DNA from: Nitrospira sp.
Lineage (GTDB): Bacteria; Nitrospirota; Nitrospiria; Nitrospirales; Nitrospiraceae
Direction of reading: 5' to 3'
Length of the DNA stretch: 62,098 bases
Assembly (NCBI GenBank): GCA_013140455.1
Contig: JABFSU010000046.1
Span: 1 to 62,098, forward strand
Shown: one piece after another, positions 17,801-26,096 of the stretch
How the letters are laid out: each line of letters opens with the position of its first letter
Position numbering within the stretch: position 1 is the stretch's first letter
Translations under genes and position numbers: made by a program
Notes under the pieces: model-generated
The model's input: the letters and a program-made list of their open reading frames with translations, nothing else
Databases searched by the model: none
What the model was told of the DNA's origin: nothing

Positions 17801-19192
17801 TGCGGGCAATGTGCAGTGGGCTCCGGTGCGCCGCCGATGACTGCCACGATCGGTGGGGTTTCCCGAACATTCCACAGTGCCTACTTTGCGTTGGATGTGA
17901 CAAATCCCGAAGCGGATCCCAAGTTGCTCTGGGTGTTCACCGATAGTGGGTTGGGTTTGACGACGAGCTACCCGGCTGTGGCGCGTATGAATCCGACGAC
18001 GGATTCCTCAATCGATCCTTCCAATGAGAAATGGTATGTGCTCTTTGGGTCTGGCCCGAACGGGTATCAGGCCGATCTCCCTTCCGCTCCGGCGCAAACG
18101 GCCAGTCTCTATACCGTTGACTTGAAATTCGGGCCAAAGGTTGCGGCTGGAGGGAGTTTGACTACAATGCCTATCGGATCTTGGCGGTCGTTTATGGGCC
18201 ATGTCGTGGCTGTCGACAAAGATGGGGATTGGAGGACGGACGTCGCCTATGCTGCGCGGACGATCCATGATGGAGCATTGCCCTGGCGAGGGAAGATGTA
18301 TCGGCTGACCCTGAGGTGCTCTGCTGCGCCCTGTGCTCCGACCAGTTGGGGGATTGCCAATGGGGCCAATCGTGCGCCTACGGAAGTGTTGGATACATTT
18401 TGGGATGCGGCAAGTTCAACGACCAAGGAAATGGGACCATCTGCGGCCTCCCCGGCGGTGACGGTCGATGACACCAATAAGGTCTGGGTGTTCTTTGGTA
18501 CGGGTCGATACTTCGGCAATCCAGACAAAGTTGATAACACCATACAGCGATTATTCGGAATCAAGGATTCTGTGTTGAGCGGAACGTGTTCGGAAACCAG
18601 CATCGTCAGTTGTTACGATGATGACCTCGTGGATGTGACCAACGCGGTCATCTGCCTCATTTGCAGTGGGAGCACCAATCAAGTCACAGACCCCACGAAT
18701 CCAGGAGTGACTTCGTTGAACGGAACAGGCACGACCTCTATGATGGGTTTGGTGCAGAGCAAGGATGGATGGCGGGTGAATCTGCCGGGCCCTGTGACTC
18801 TGACCGATCCCGTGAGCGGGATTGCGACGAACTACGGCGCTGAGCGGTCTGTTGTCAACCCGACGTTAATTGCTGGGACAATCTTCTTTCCGACCTTTGC
18901 TCCGGCGAATAACTTCTGCGCTTCGAATGGGGTAAGCTATCTCTATGTACTGTTCTATAAGACGGGGACGGCCTCTACCGTACCAGTAATTGGAACGACC
19001 GTTTCTGGTGGAAATGCCAACGTGCAAGGCAAGGCTAGCAATGGAGTTGGGTTAGGATCGGGCGGAATCGTACATTGTGGTCAAGACTGTAGCTTCAAAA
19101 ACCAAAACGATACGGGGAACACCTCATCTATGGATGTGAACCTTGAGGGAAATTACAGTCGCTATGTGAATTGGGTGCATCAGCGGGACTAG
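14858..19192 (+). CDS. pilY1: PilY1-type pilus tip adhesin / assembly factor
   Basis: A 1444-residue exported protein. A signal peptide (about 1-28, ending GSAQT) is followed by a von Willebrand A domain with MIDAS motif DNSGS at 54-58 and the second MIDAS loop VTDGEPT near residue 420. The C-terminal third is the PilY1 propeller, including YVGANDGMLHAFNGG near residue 870. Calcium-loop-like motifs occur at DTNQDGVLTYD, DVNSDGVAD, DPDNDGVVD and DKDGDWRTD. PilY1 caps the pilus, aids extension and mediates adhesion, with calcium controlling the balance with retraction. The ATG at 14858 is preferred over upstream starts because of the GAGGGAGGG site and the signal peptide. Confidence 0.93.
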   Translation: MKRRNVALRGAVIAALACVLTGPSIGSAQTMDQYYAVPPFVSDQVLPNIILVLDNSGSMSGLACDLSNPADGDCSDAGDRPFTSASSFAGYFDSLLCYTYDTGDARFEPATVKAALATACSDTEWDGNFLNFATFRRFDALKKSMIGGDCFIARAADGTCPAYGAPALKTIRAQATGVNTELTDTEYAGGAGATTYVGRIPLADRSGSPATLWIGTAGAYFCIDNDNTFNTDCGDGYSQRKYWLKIGYSTEPTGVIQQIGAQARFGLFEFKPAGDGARMLVGVGSRQSIDFSGSTVETFTTNTAAMVDAVQESFPSTWTPLSESIYETVRYIAQINSTYLTTAYVYPIAYSGGNSNGVAFGGAGVGSIGASEITALTGTETCPAGYIANACGRDPFFFGSNHTPPWASTSTQVTCCKTFVILVTDGEPTQDTNIPAGLQDYAHGQHGQHCVGGNTTIHAPNGTCNTNTSTPAATLLGEHKTDYASSGNHYLDDVAYWAHTNDMRPCSGTADGTIAVLGVTGHCLQGYQNVTFYTFFAFGNIAGREILMHTARLGGFEDTNGNNLPDLTSEWDKVINATGAPGTDGIPDNYFESSNVDDLQDRLMAAITAILRKSASGTSISVLATSSTGEGSIYQAYFYTTDVGQGGANIKWTGYTHALFVDTFGNFREDTNQDGVLTYDLDRIIVSRYDNDPSSPNYQKVMVDKFVDVNSDGVADSTTPVFTGDLRTVIPIWEAGKELALGTSASRKILTWVDPDNDGVVDAGEQIAFTTANCAALRDYLRYAGDACSGSSNAMNLINFIRGDEVTGLRTRMIEVPVGSGNFKVWRLGDPIHSTPTVVAAPKARYDLVYGDPTYTTFYTQYRTRRQIVYVGANDGMLHAFNGGFYHKGDNPTTGATVEHGWYTKNPTDNSSGSNLGAELWSFIPHQLLPQLQWLARTDYTHVYYVDLKPTITEARVFTPDADHPGGWGTILIGGFRMGGSCGQCAVGSGAPPMTATIGGVSRTFHSAYFALDVTNPEADPKLLWVFTDSGLGLTTSYPAVARMNPTTDSSIDPSNEKWYVLFGSGPNGYQADLPSAPAQTASLYTVDLKFGPKVAAGGSLTTMPIGSWRSFMGHVVAVDKDGDWRTDVAYAARTIHDGALPWRGKMYRLTLRCSAAPCAPTSWGIANGANRAPTEVLDTFWDAASSTTKEMGPSAASPAVTVDDTNKVWVFFGTGRYFGNPDKVDNTIQRLFGIKDSVLSGTCSETSIVSCYDDDLVDVTNAVICLICSGSTNQVTDPTNPGVTSLNGTGTTSMMGLVQSKDGWRVNLPGPVTLTDPVSGIATNYGAERSVVNPTLIAGTIFFPTFAPANNFCASNGVSYLYVLFYKTGTASTVPVIGTTVSGGNANVQGKASNGVGLGSGGIVHCGQDCSFKNQNDTGNTSSMDVNLEGNYSRYVNWVHQRD

Positions 19193-19258
19193 AGTTATGT
19201 GATTCTGTTGCTCCGTGTGAATACAGGCATTGGTTTTGAGAGGAGAATTGAGAAGGTG

Positions 19259-20227
19259 ATGTTTCTTCGAAGCCGCCAGTTTCTTTCATTGGGGGCTGGC
19301 ACTCTCAGTATCGTTCTTGGCGTAGCTTGTAGCGGCGGTGGTACGAGCGATGTTTCTCCCCAAGCTACTCGATCAGGGGGGAATCGGCCTCCAGTTGTGA
19401 CCTCAGCGAAAATTCTTGACGCCCCGCTATCATTGGCTGTTCCTGTTTCGGTGCAGATCCAAGCCGAGGATCCAGAGCGGGAAGCAGTCACCTACCAATA
19501 TCAATGGTATGTGAACGAAGTTCCTATGGCGGGTCAAACGAATCCGACCCTGTCACCAGACGGTCTTCGGCGAGGCCAGCGGGTCAGTGTGGAAATTGTT
19601 CCTGCCGACTCTGTGCAGAAAGGTCAGGCTTACAGGACGGCAGGAGTGCTCGTTGGAAATACTCCTCCCGCGGTATCAGCTGCGGTCCTGCAGCTTGCAG
19701 ATAGCGGTGCAAGAGTTGAAGCGCAGGTTGAGGCCAGCGACCTTGATCATGATCGGATAGATCTCACCTATAGATGGCTTCAGGAGAATAAGGTCATCAA
19801 GGAAGGCGAAGAGGCATCGCTCTCCACCAAGGGCCTGAATCCACGGGTGCCCGTGGTTGTAGAGATTATTGCACGGGACCCAGAAGTGGTGGGGAAGCCA
19901 TTTCGCTCCACGCCTCTTCTGCTGATCAACCATCCTCCCCAAATCGTCTCTGCTCCTCCTGCTCCTGCAGGGACAGGAGTATACGAATATCTTGTCAGGG
20001 CTGTTGATGATGATGGTGATCCGATCACATTTCAGTTGGAGCAAGCGCCGGTAGGCATGACCATTGATGAAGCGACGGGTCATCTCATCTGGGCAGTATC
20101 GGCCGATCAAGTTGGCGCAGTTCACGTGAAGGTGCTTGCGAAAGACGGACAGGGCTTTGCCACCTATCAAGAATTTGATTTAACATTTTCAAGAGAAACC
20201 GCACCTGCCAAGCTTGCTGGCGTCTGA
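19259..20227 (+). CDS. Lipoprotein with tandem Ig/cadherin-like domains
   Basis: A 322-residue lipoprotein: a basic N-terminus, a hydrophobic stretch and the lipobox LGVAC. The mature part has three repeats that each begin with a proline-rich turn (NRPPVVTSA, NTPPAVSAA, NHPPQIVSA) and include polar strands such as DPEREAVTYQYQWYV, DLDHDRIDLTYRWL and DDDGDPITF. These are typical of Ig-like or cadherin-like folds that bind calcium between domains. It begins 66 bases after PilY1, on the same strand. A role in presenting the pilus at the outer membrane is plausible but inferred from position only. Confidence 0.78.
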   Translation: MFLRSRQFLSLGAGTLSIVLGVACSGGGTSDVSPQATRSGGNRPPVVTSAKILDAPLSLAVPVSVQIQAEDPEREAVTYQYQWYVNEVPMAGQTNPTLSPDGLRRGQRVSVEIVPADSVQKGQAYRTAGVLVGNTPPAVSAAVLQLADSGARVEAQVEASDLDHDRIDLTYRWLQENKVIKEGEEASLSTKGLNPRVPVVVEIIARDPEVVGKPFRSTPLLLINHPPQIVSAPPAPAGTGVYEYLVRAVDDDGDPITFQLEQAPVGMTIDEATGHLIWAVSADQVGAVHVKVLAKDGQGFATYQEFDLTFSRETAPAKLAGV

Positions 20228-20240
20228 TTCGTTGTTCTGC

Positions 20241-20270
20241 TTGTCTCGCCTTTTCTTCCTCTGCTAGAAT
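20241..20270 (+). promoter_or_regulatory. Probable sigma-70-type promoter of phoH
   Basis: TTGTCT at 20241-20246 (four of six matches) and TAGAAT at 20265-20270 (five of six) are separated by 18 bases. The predicted start near 20277 gives a short leader containing GGAGGGAG before the GTG at 20312. This would separate phoH-ybeY-ftsY from the pilus operon. Confidence 0.5.
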
Positions 20271-20311
20271 CAACGCAGTTGACGATCTAGGAGGGAGACT
20301 ATCCTGCATTC

Positions 20312-21376
20312 GTGCGTAAACTAAAACTACGAGAAGGCACGAACACTGCCGTCCTCTTCGGTCACCACGACCGGCACCTCAAACTTATTGAGGACGATCT
20401 CGGCGTGCGGCTGTCCGCGCGCGGTGAAGAAGTCACCCTCGATGGTCTTCCCGACGCGACTCGCCAAGCCGAACGGATCCTCTTCGAACTCGCGAACCTC
20501 ACCAACGAAGGTCTGGTGCTGCAAGCCGACGATGTGACGCACGCGTTGACCGCGTTGCGCCAGACACCGGATGCCTCCATTAAAGAGGTGTTGACCAACG
20601 CCACGACGATTGTCACGAAGAAGCGGTTCGTCGGTCCGAAATCTCCCACGCAGAAGTCCTACATTGAGGCGATTGAGAAACACGATATTGTGATTGCGAT
20701 CGGACCTGCCGGTACGGGCAAGACCTATTTGGCCATGGCGATGGCGGTTAGTGCTTTGATGAAGAAGGAAGTGAGTCGCATCATTCTGGCGCGGCCCGCA
20801 GTGGAAGCCGGCGAGAAGCTCGGCTTTCTCCCCGGTGACATGTATGCAAAGGTAAACCCGTATCTTCGCCCTCTGTATGATGCGCTGTTCGACATGATGG
20901 ATATGGAGCGGGCCAATCGCATGATTGAACGTGGGGATATCGAGATCGCGCCGTTGGCATTTATGCGCGGGCGTACGTTGAACGACTCGTTCGTGATTTT
21001 GGACGAAGCTCAGAATGCCACAGCTGAACAGATGAAAATGTTCCTCACCAGATTGGGATTTCATTCAAAGGTGGTCGTGACCGGAGATATCACACAGATC
21101 GATCTGCCGTCTGAGCGGGTGTCCGGCCTCATCGAAGTGAAAGAAATCTTGCGCGATATCGAAGGGATTGCCTTCGTGTATTTCGATGAGAAGGATGTGG
21201 TCCGTCATCGGCTGGTCCAGGACATCGTCAGAGCCTATGATCGACATCAGTCTGCAACTGGTGGTGATCCCAGGCTATCCAAGGGGCCGGCCGCGCCGCA
21301 ATTGTCGCCATCCGGGTCCAACAAGTGGTCTTCCTCTGGTTCTCCGCCCCGCGGTTCATCGGGCCAATCCCACTAG
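20312..21376 (+). CDS. PhoH-family ATPase
   Basis: A 354-residue protein with a short N-terminal KH-like segment and a PhoH AAA-type core. Walker A is GPAGTGKTYLA, the RPAVEAGEKLGFLPGD signature follows, and Walker B is FVILDEAQN before the GDITQIDLP sensor. The last 35 residues are low complexity, rich in serine and proline. PhoH-like proteins are thought to act on RNA, often with YbeY, whose gene comes next. The start codon is GTG and the ribosome site GGAGGGAG is rather far (about 13 bases). Confidence 0.92.
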   Translation: MRKLKLREGTNTAVLFGHHDRHLKLIEDDLGVRLSARGEEVTLDGLPDATRQAERILFELANLTNEGLVLQADDVTHALTALRQTPDASIKEVLTNATTIVTKKRFVGPKSPTQKSYIEAIEKHDIVIAIGPAGTGKTYLAMAMAVSALMKKEVSRIILARPAVEAGEKLGFLPGDMYAKVNPYLRPLYDALFDMMDMERANRMIERGDIEIAPLAFMRGRTLNDSFVILDEAQNATAEQMKMFLTRLGFHSKVVVTGDITQIDLPSERVSGLIEVKEILRDIEGIAFVYFDEKDVVRHRLVQDIVRAYDRHQSATGGDPRLSKGPAAPQLSPSGSNKWSSSGSPPRGSSGQSH

Positions 21377-21444
21377 TCGCGCGAATTCTTCATGCCTATC
21401 TGTTGCTACTATTTCACGTCGACATTCATGAAGAGTCTGCGCTA

Positions 21445-21927
21445 ATGGCTGTCTATTTGCATGTGCGGCTGACTCGCGTGAGGGTACGCCAGGCGGTACT
21501 GAGGCGTCTGGCAGAGCGTGTGCTTGTCGCGGTTGGGGAAAAGCAGTCAGAGCTCAGCATTGATCTGGTAGGCGACGGGCGAATGCGTCGATTGAATTGC
21601 CAGTATCGGAAGAAAGATCGTACCACCGACGTCCTGGCGTTTGCCATGCGAGAGTCGGCCAGCCCGGTGTCGGCGCTCCTGGGCGATGTGGTGATCTCGG
21701 TGCCGACGGCCCAGCGACAAGCAAAAGAGGGTGGACGATCTCTCAGTGAGGAGCTGGCCTGGTTACTGGTTCATGGAATACTGCATCTCTGCGGGTATGA
21801 CCACGAGCGGAGCGATGCGGAGGCGCGTCGCATGAAACGGCGGGAGCAAGCGGTGTTACGTGGGCTGCGGCCGATTCCGACATTGGCGACGGTGCCACGG
21901 GTGAGTCGGATTGGTACTGGACAATGA
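21445..21927 (+). CDS. ybeY: Endoribonuclease YbeY (16S rRNA 3' maturation)
   Basis: A 160-residue metalloprotein with the family motif HGILHLCGYDHE, whose three histidines bind zinc. Upstream lie YRKKDRTTDVLAFAM and LGDVVISVPTA, both conserved in YbeY. The enzyme takes part in 16S rRNA 3'-end processing and ribosome quality control. An earlier start exists in frame, but alignment of the N-terminus points to the ATG at 21445. The stop overlaps the extended frame of ftsY; the gene follows phoH by 68 bases, a very common pairing. Confidence 0.93.
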   Translation: MAVYLHVRLTRVRVRQAVLRRLAERVLVAVGEKQSELSIDLVGDGRMRRLNCQYRKKDRTTDVLAFAMRESASPVSALLGDVVISVPTAQRQAKEGGRSLSEELAWLLVHGILHLCGYDHERSDAEARRMKRREQAVLRGLRPIPTLATVPRVSRIGTGQ

Positions 21928-21946
21928 AGGCGAGGAGAGGGTAGCG

Positions 21947-22882
21947 ATGGGATGGTTTCAGCGGCTGAGCGATGGGCTCAGCAAGACGCGTCAGGTCGTT
22001 CGGCAGTCGCTGGATCGAGTTTTGGGGCGTACGCCCGATCCGGCGATGTTGGAGGAGTTGGAAGCCGCGTTGCTCACGGCAGACTTGGGTGTGCGGGTGG
22101 TCGACCGATTGATGACCCATGTGCGCGAACATGCCAGAGGGGCGGATGCAGCCAACCCTGAAGCGTTGCAGAATGTGCTGAGCCGGACCCTGTACGGTGT
22201 CTTGGCGCCGGTGCAAGGGCCGTCGCTGGAACAGTTGATCGAGAAGGGGCCGAAGCCCTTTGTGGTCCTGATGGTTGGAGTAAATGGCGTCGGGAAAACG
22301 ACGACCATCGCTAAGATGGCGCAACGGTTGGTGCAGGATGGTCGCCGCCCTCTGCTCGTAGCCGGCGATACCTTTCGCGCGGCGGCGATCGATCAGCTGC
22401 AAGTGTGGGCGGATCGAGTCGGAGTAGACATGATTCGGCATCGGCACGGTGCAGATCCAGCAGCCGTCGCGTTCGACGGCATCGTGGCTGCCAAGGCGCG
22501 CGCGGTCGATGTGGTGCTCATTGATACGGCCGGCCGGCTGCATACGAAGTCTAATTTGATGGAAGAATTGCGGAAGATCGTTCGGGTGATCGGCCAGGCG
22601 CTGCCAGGGGCGCCGCATGAAATTCTATTGGTGTTGGATGCGACGGTCGGACAGAACGCGTTGGCGCAAGCGCGACAGTTCAAGGACGTTGTCGGCGTCA
22701 CCGGATTAGCGCTCACCAAGCTTGATGGGACGGCGCGCGGTGGGATTGTGGTGGCCATCGCCGATGAACTGAAGCTGCCTGTCCGTTTGATCGGTGTGGG
22801 AGAGGCGGTCGAAGATCTGCAGGACTTCAATCAGGAAGCCTTCATTGCCGCGTTATTCGGCCAGCCAGCCGCTCGGTCATAA
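21947..22882 (+). CDS. ftsY: Signal recognition particle receptor FtsY
   Basis: A 311-residue SRP-type GTPase. The NG domain is complete: the N-domain helices, G1 GVNGVGKTTT, the AGDTFRAAAIDQL segment, G3 DTAGR, G4 TKLDGTARGG and the GVGEAVEDLQDF C-terminus. The acidic A domain of E. coli FtsY is absent, as in many bacteria; the short N-terminal MGWFQRLSDGLSKTR could bind the membrane. FtsY docks ribosome-SRP complexes at the Sec translocon. The ATG at 21947 has a GAGGAGAGG site. It closes the phoH-ybeY-ftsY group. Confidence 0.96.
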   Translation: MGWFQRLSDGLSKTRQVVRQSLDRVLGRTPDPAMLEELEAALLTADLGVRVVDRLMTHVREHARGADAANPEALQNVLSRTLYGVLAPVQGPSLEQLIEKGPKPFVVLMVGVNGVGKTTTIAKMAQRLVQDGRRPLLVAGDTFRAAAIDQLQVWADRVGVDMIRHRHGADPAAVAFDGIVAAKARAVDVVLIDTAGRLHTKSNLMEELRKIVRVIGQALPGAPHEILLVLDATVGQNALAQARQFKDVVGVTGLALTKLDGTARGGIVVAIADELKLPVRLIGVGEAVEDLQDFNQEAFIAALFGQPAARS

Positions 22883-22988
22883 CCCGCCATTTTCTTTTCG
22901 CTCCGAACCCCCTGTGCTATGGTGGTGACGTATCTCTTTGGAGATTGTTGGCAATAGCATTCACCCGATTCAGGGGCAGAGGTTTCGA

Positions 22989-23774
22989 ATGATCAAGATC
23001 TTAATCGTCGACGATGACCAGATGAACTGCGATCTCCTTCAGACTGTGTTCATGCGGCATGGGTATCAAGTGATCACCACGACCAGCGGTCGTGAAGGGC
23101 TGAATCTGTTTCGCAAGCACACCCCGCGCATTACGTTGCTCGATCTGCGCATGCCGGAGATGGACGGATTGACGGTCTTGAAAGAGATTCGGGCCATCGA
23201 TCCTGAGGCGCCGGTCATTATTCTAGGAGGCGGAGCCACAGAAGTGCAGGAAAACCAGGCCCGGTCCCTGCGAGTCACCGACTTCATCCGGCGCGGACTG
23301 TCGCTCGATATTTTGGTCGAAGCGGTGCACCGGGTGTCTCAGATGCCGGTCAAGGTCAATCCGACGCCGGTCTCCCCGATTCCCCCGTTCGCCGGGCAAG
23401 AGACGGCTGAGTCGGTGTTGGTCGTCGATGACGATCCGCTTGTGCGCGATTTGCTCGTGCAGTTCCTCAGCCTGCGCGGGTACCGGACGTTGGGTGTGAA
23501 GGATGGCTATGAAGCGTTGCGGGTGGTCGAAGAAGCCGCGCCGGATTTGTTGCTTCTCGACATGGTGATGCCCGGGTTGTCCGGGATCGACGTACTGAAA
23601 GCACTCCGGGAAAAAGAGTATCCCGGCGGCGTGATCATCATGACCGGGAGTCACAACGAAGAGATGTTGGAGGAAGCCTGGTCGTTGGGTCCGCAAGAAG
23701 TGTTGGGAAAGCCGATTGCTCTCGATCGCCTCTTGACCGCCATCCAGCTCGTGCTCGTCTGTCGCGAGTGCTAA
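22989..23774 (+). CDS. Response regulator with two receiver domains and no output domain
   Basis: A 261-residue protein of two CheY-like receivers joined by a proline-rich linker (about residues 120-140). The first begins ILIVDDDQ with phospho-acceptor in LLDLRMPEMDG. The second begins VLVVDDDP with LLLDMVMPGLSG. In receiver one the usual threonine/lysine switch region is unusual (ILGGGATEV and no clear KP). Receiver two keeps IIMTGS and GKPI. No DNA-binding or enzymatic domain is present, so it would relay phosphate or act by protein contact. No kinase gene is adjacent. Its 3' end is partly duplicated just downstream. Confidence 0.88.
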   Translation: MIKILIVDDDQMNCDLLQTVFMRHGYQVITTTSGREGLNLFRKHTPRITLLDLRMPEMDGLTVLKEIRAIDPEAPVIILGGGATEVQENQARSLRVTDFIRRGLSLDILVEAVHRVSQMPVKVNPTPVSPIPPFAGQETAESVLVVDDDPLVRDLLVQFLSLRGYRTLGVKDGYEALRVVEEAAPDLLLLDMVMPGLSGIDVLKALREKEYPGGVIIMTGSHNEEMLEEAWSLGPQEVLGKPIALDRLLTAIQLVLVCREC

Positions 23775-23862
23775 CCCCCGTTGTCGCTGCCGCTCGGAAA
23801 GCCGATCGGGCACGATCGGCTTTCCCCCCCATCCAGCTTGTGCTCGCCTGCCGCGAGTGTTA
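23706..23862 (+). repeat. Imperfect tandem duplication of the receiver gene 3' end with a 13-bp hairpin
   Basis: The bases from 23706 to 23774 (GGAAAGCCGAT, then ATCCAGCTCGTGCTCG through GCGAGTGCTAA) recur in diverged form at 23796-23862, about 90 bases further on. The second copy can still be read as IQLVLACREC followed by a stop. Within it, GGAAAGCCGATCG (23796-23808) and CGATCGGCTTTCC (23813-23825) form a perfect 13-bp stem with a 4-base loop. It is followed by C rather than T residues. Confidence 0.75.
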
Positions 23863-23873
23863 AAACCCTTCCG

Positions 23874-26096
23874 ATGCCAGTCGGAAGCACGCGCCTCGGT
23901 TTCATCACTCGTCTCATCGGATTCTCGCTGCTCCTGCCTCTGTCACAGGGCCAGGCCGGCGATCTTCCTGCGTCTCCTCCTGCCATTATCCGGCACGAGC
24001 TTCGTGCCAGTATCGATCCTGACCAGCATCAGCTGACCGTGATCGATCGGATGGTCGTGCGGGTTGGTGGCTCTCAGCCGACGCTGGATTTCACATTGGC
24101 CAAATCGTTGCTTCTCGATACGGTTGCGCTTGTGACATGGGTGGGAAACGTAGAGCGCCTGACACCGGTCTCGAAGTCGCTCGGCGACGACGCAATCGAT
24201 TCCAATCTCCGCTCCTTCCGTGTCTCGCTGCCCGATCATCAATCTGGAGATGTGACGCTGGAATGGCGGTATCGAGGCGTGATCGATGATCCACCCCGTG
24301 AACCACGGCATCTCCGATTCGTCACCCCGAGCGAAACGTCCGGGCACATCGGTCCGGAAGGTGTGTATTTGAGCAGTGAAACTGGCTGGTATCCCGATCT
24401 GGCAGGTTCGCTCGCATCCTATGCGCTGACGGTTGAGATGCCGGGTGGATGGACTACGGTGAGTCAGGGGCGTGGAGGTGCGGAGCAGGATTGCTCACGG
24501 CCTCGTTCAGATGGATCGTGCCTCAGCCTGCAAACCTGGACTTCAGGTGTGACAGAAGCACTTACCCTGGTGGCCAATCGATTCACGGTCACGACGCGGG
24601 ATTGGAAGGGTGCCAGTGGACAAGCGGTCCGTCTGGCGACCTATCTGTTTCCCGACGATGCCGCGCTGGCGGACGAATATCTGGATGCGACCGTAAAATA
24701 TCTCGACGCCTATGTCCCGCTGCTGGGGGCTTTCCCCTTCGAGCAGTTTGCCGTGGTGGAAAATTTCTTTGCGAGCGGCTTGGGGATGCCTTCTTTCACG
24801 CTCTTGGGGAGCGGCAGCATCAAGCGTCACTATACTCAACCGTATGCTCTAGGACATGAGATTGTCCATTCCTGGATCGGTAATTCAGTATGGAATCGCC
24901 CGGAGAGCGGCAATTGGGTCGAGGGGCTGACCACGTATCTGACGAACTATTACTGGCACGAGCTGATTCACGATGATCGGCAAGCGCGTGAACAGCGGCG
25001 ATTGATGTTGCAGGGCTACAGTCTTCATGTGACCCCGCAGCTGGACTATCCCATCGCGGCATTCCAGCGAAAGAGCGATGAAAAAGATAACGCCATCGGG
25101 TACCAAAAGGCAGCGATGGTGTTTCATCAGCTTCGGCTAGAGATCGGGGATGAGGCTTTCTGGCGTGGTGTGAAACAGTTAGTGGCCGATCTGTCCGGGC
25201 GGTATGCCGACTGGCAGGATCTCGAGCGGATCTTTACTCAGACCAGCGGACGGGAGTTGCGGTGGTTCTTTGCGCAATGGATCGAACGGCCTGGCGCGCC
25301 TGCCGTCGCCATTGCTGACGCGATGGCATCCCCTAGTCGGAATCAGCCGGGGGCCTATACGTTGCGCGTCAGACTCACCAGGGAAGGCGGGGCGTTTCGG
25401 TTCATCCTGCCTTTGGCCATTGCGATGAAAGGTTCAACAGCTTCGGTAGCGGTGGCTTTGGCTGCCGAGCAGCACGACGTCGAGCTGGTGGTTCCGGATG
25501 AGCCGCTGCATGTGGCGATCGATCCCGATTTCATGAGTCTGCAACGATTGAAGCGGGAGCAACTGGCCCCGGTGTTGAATCTGTTTGTGACCGACCAGCG
25601 AAAGGCGGTGCTGCCGCTGTTTGCTGACAGCGCAACGCCGTTCAAGGAACTCGTCGTGCGGATAGAGGCGCAAGATGCGCAGGCTCCAACCAAGCACAAG
25701 ACAACCATATTGCCGATGGACATCGTCGCCTTGCCTCCGTCAGGATCGGTGTTGATCGTGGCGACGGCAGACCGTCATGTACAGGTGCAATCGTTGCTTG
25801 CGAAAGCATGCGGGGATCTGGCGACGATGGGACCGGATGGATTTCGCATTGCCGGAACCGGCTACGAAGGCCGCCGTATGGCGGTACTGTTGTCCTGTCA
25901 TCGTCCTGATGCACCCGGTTCGGTGGTGACCGTGTTGTACGCGATGGATCCGGCAGCAGCGGCGAAGGTGGCACGGCTCCTCTTCTTTTATGGGTGGCAG
26001 AGCGCGGTGGTTTTCGACGAAGGCACCGTGATCAAGCGCGAAATGTGGCAGGAGTTTCAGGCAATGAAGGAGGTTCGACGTGATGAACAGCGGTAA
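23874..26096 (+). CDS. M1-family zinc metallopeptidase (gluzincin), exported
   Basis: A 740-residue protein with an N-terminal hydrophobic signal segment (FITRLIGFSLLLPLSQGQAG), an M1 N-terminal beta domain and a thermolysin-like catalytic domain. The zinc site is HEIVH, with the third ligand glutamate in NWVEGLTTY 18 residues later. The exopeptidase GAMEN motif is replaced by GLGMPSFTLLG, a known variant in this branch. A long C-terminal part lacks motifs I recognise. The ATG at 23874 is preferred because it gives a clean signal peptide and lies outside the duplicated 3' end of the previous gene. It overlaps the next gene by 14 bases. Confidence 0.85.
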   Translation: MPVGSTRLGFITRLIGFSLLLPLSQGQAGDLPASPPAIIRHELRASIDPDQHQLTVIDRMVVRVGGSQPTLDFTLAKSLLLDTVALVTWVGNVERLTPVSKSLGDDAIDSNLRSFRVSLPDHQSGDVTLEWRYRGVIDDPPREPRHLRFVTPSETSGHIGPEGVYLSSETGWYPDLAGSLASYALTVEMPGGWTTVSQGRGGAEQDCSRPRSDGSCLSLQTWTSGVTEALTLVANRFTVTTRDWKGASGQAVRLATYLFPDDAALADEYLDATVKYLDAYVPLLGAFPFEQFAVVENFFASGLGMPSFTLLGSGSIKRHYTQPYALGHEIVHSWIGNSVWNRPESGNWVEGLTTYLTNYYWHELIHDDRQAREQRRLMLQGYSLHVTPQLDYPIAAFQRKSDEKDNAIGYQKAAMVFHQLRLEIGDEAFWRGVKQLVADLSGRYADWQDLERIFTQTSGRELRWFFAQWIERPGAPAVAIADAMASPSRNQPGAYTLRVRLTREGGAFRFILPLAIAMKGSTASVAVALAAEQHDVELVVPDEPLHVAIDPDFMSLQRLKREQLAPVLNLFVTDQRKAVLPLFADSATPFKELVVRIEAQDAQAPTKHKTTILPMDIVALPPSGSVLIVATADRHVQVQSLLAKACGDLATMGPDGFRIAGTGYEGRRMAVLLSCHRPDAPGSVVTVLYAMDPAAAAKVARLLFFYGWQSAVVFDEGTVIKREMWQEFQAMKEVRRDEQR

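Noticed and set aside
20327-21064. A 245-codon minus-strand frame opposite phoH
   Set aside because: It is antisense to a well-defined ATPase and has a composition typical of a shadow frame.
21743-22618. A 291-codon minus-strand frame across ybeY and ftsY
   Set aside because: It is antisense to two conserved genes.
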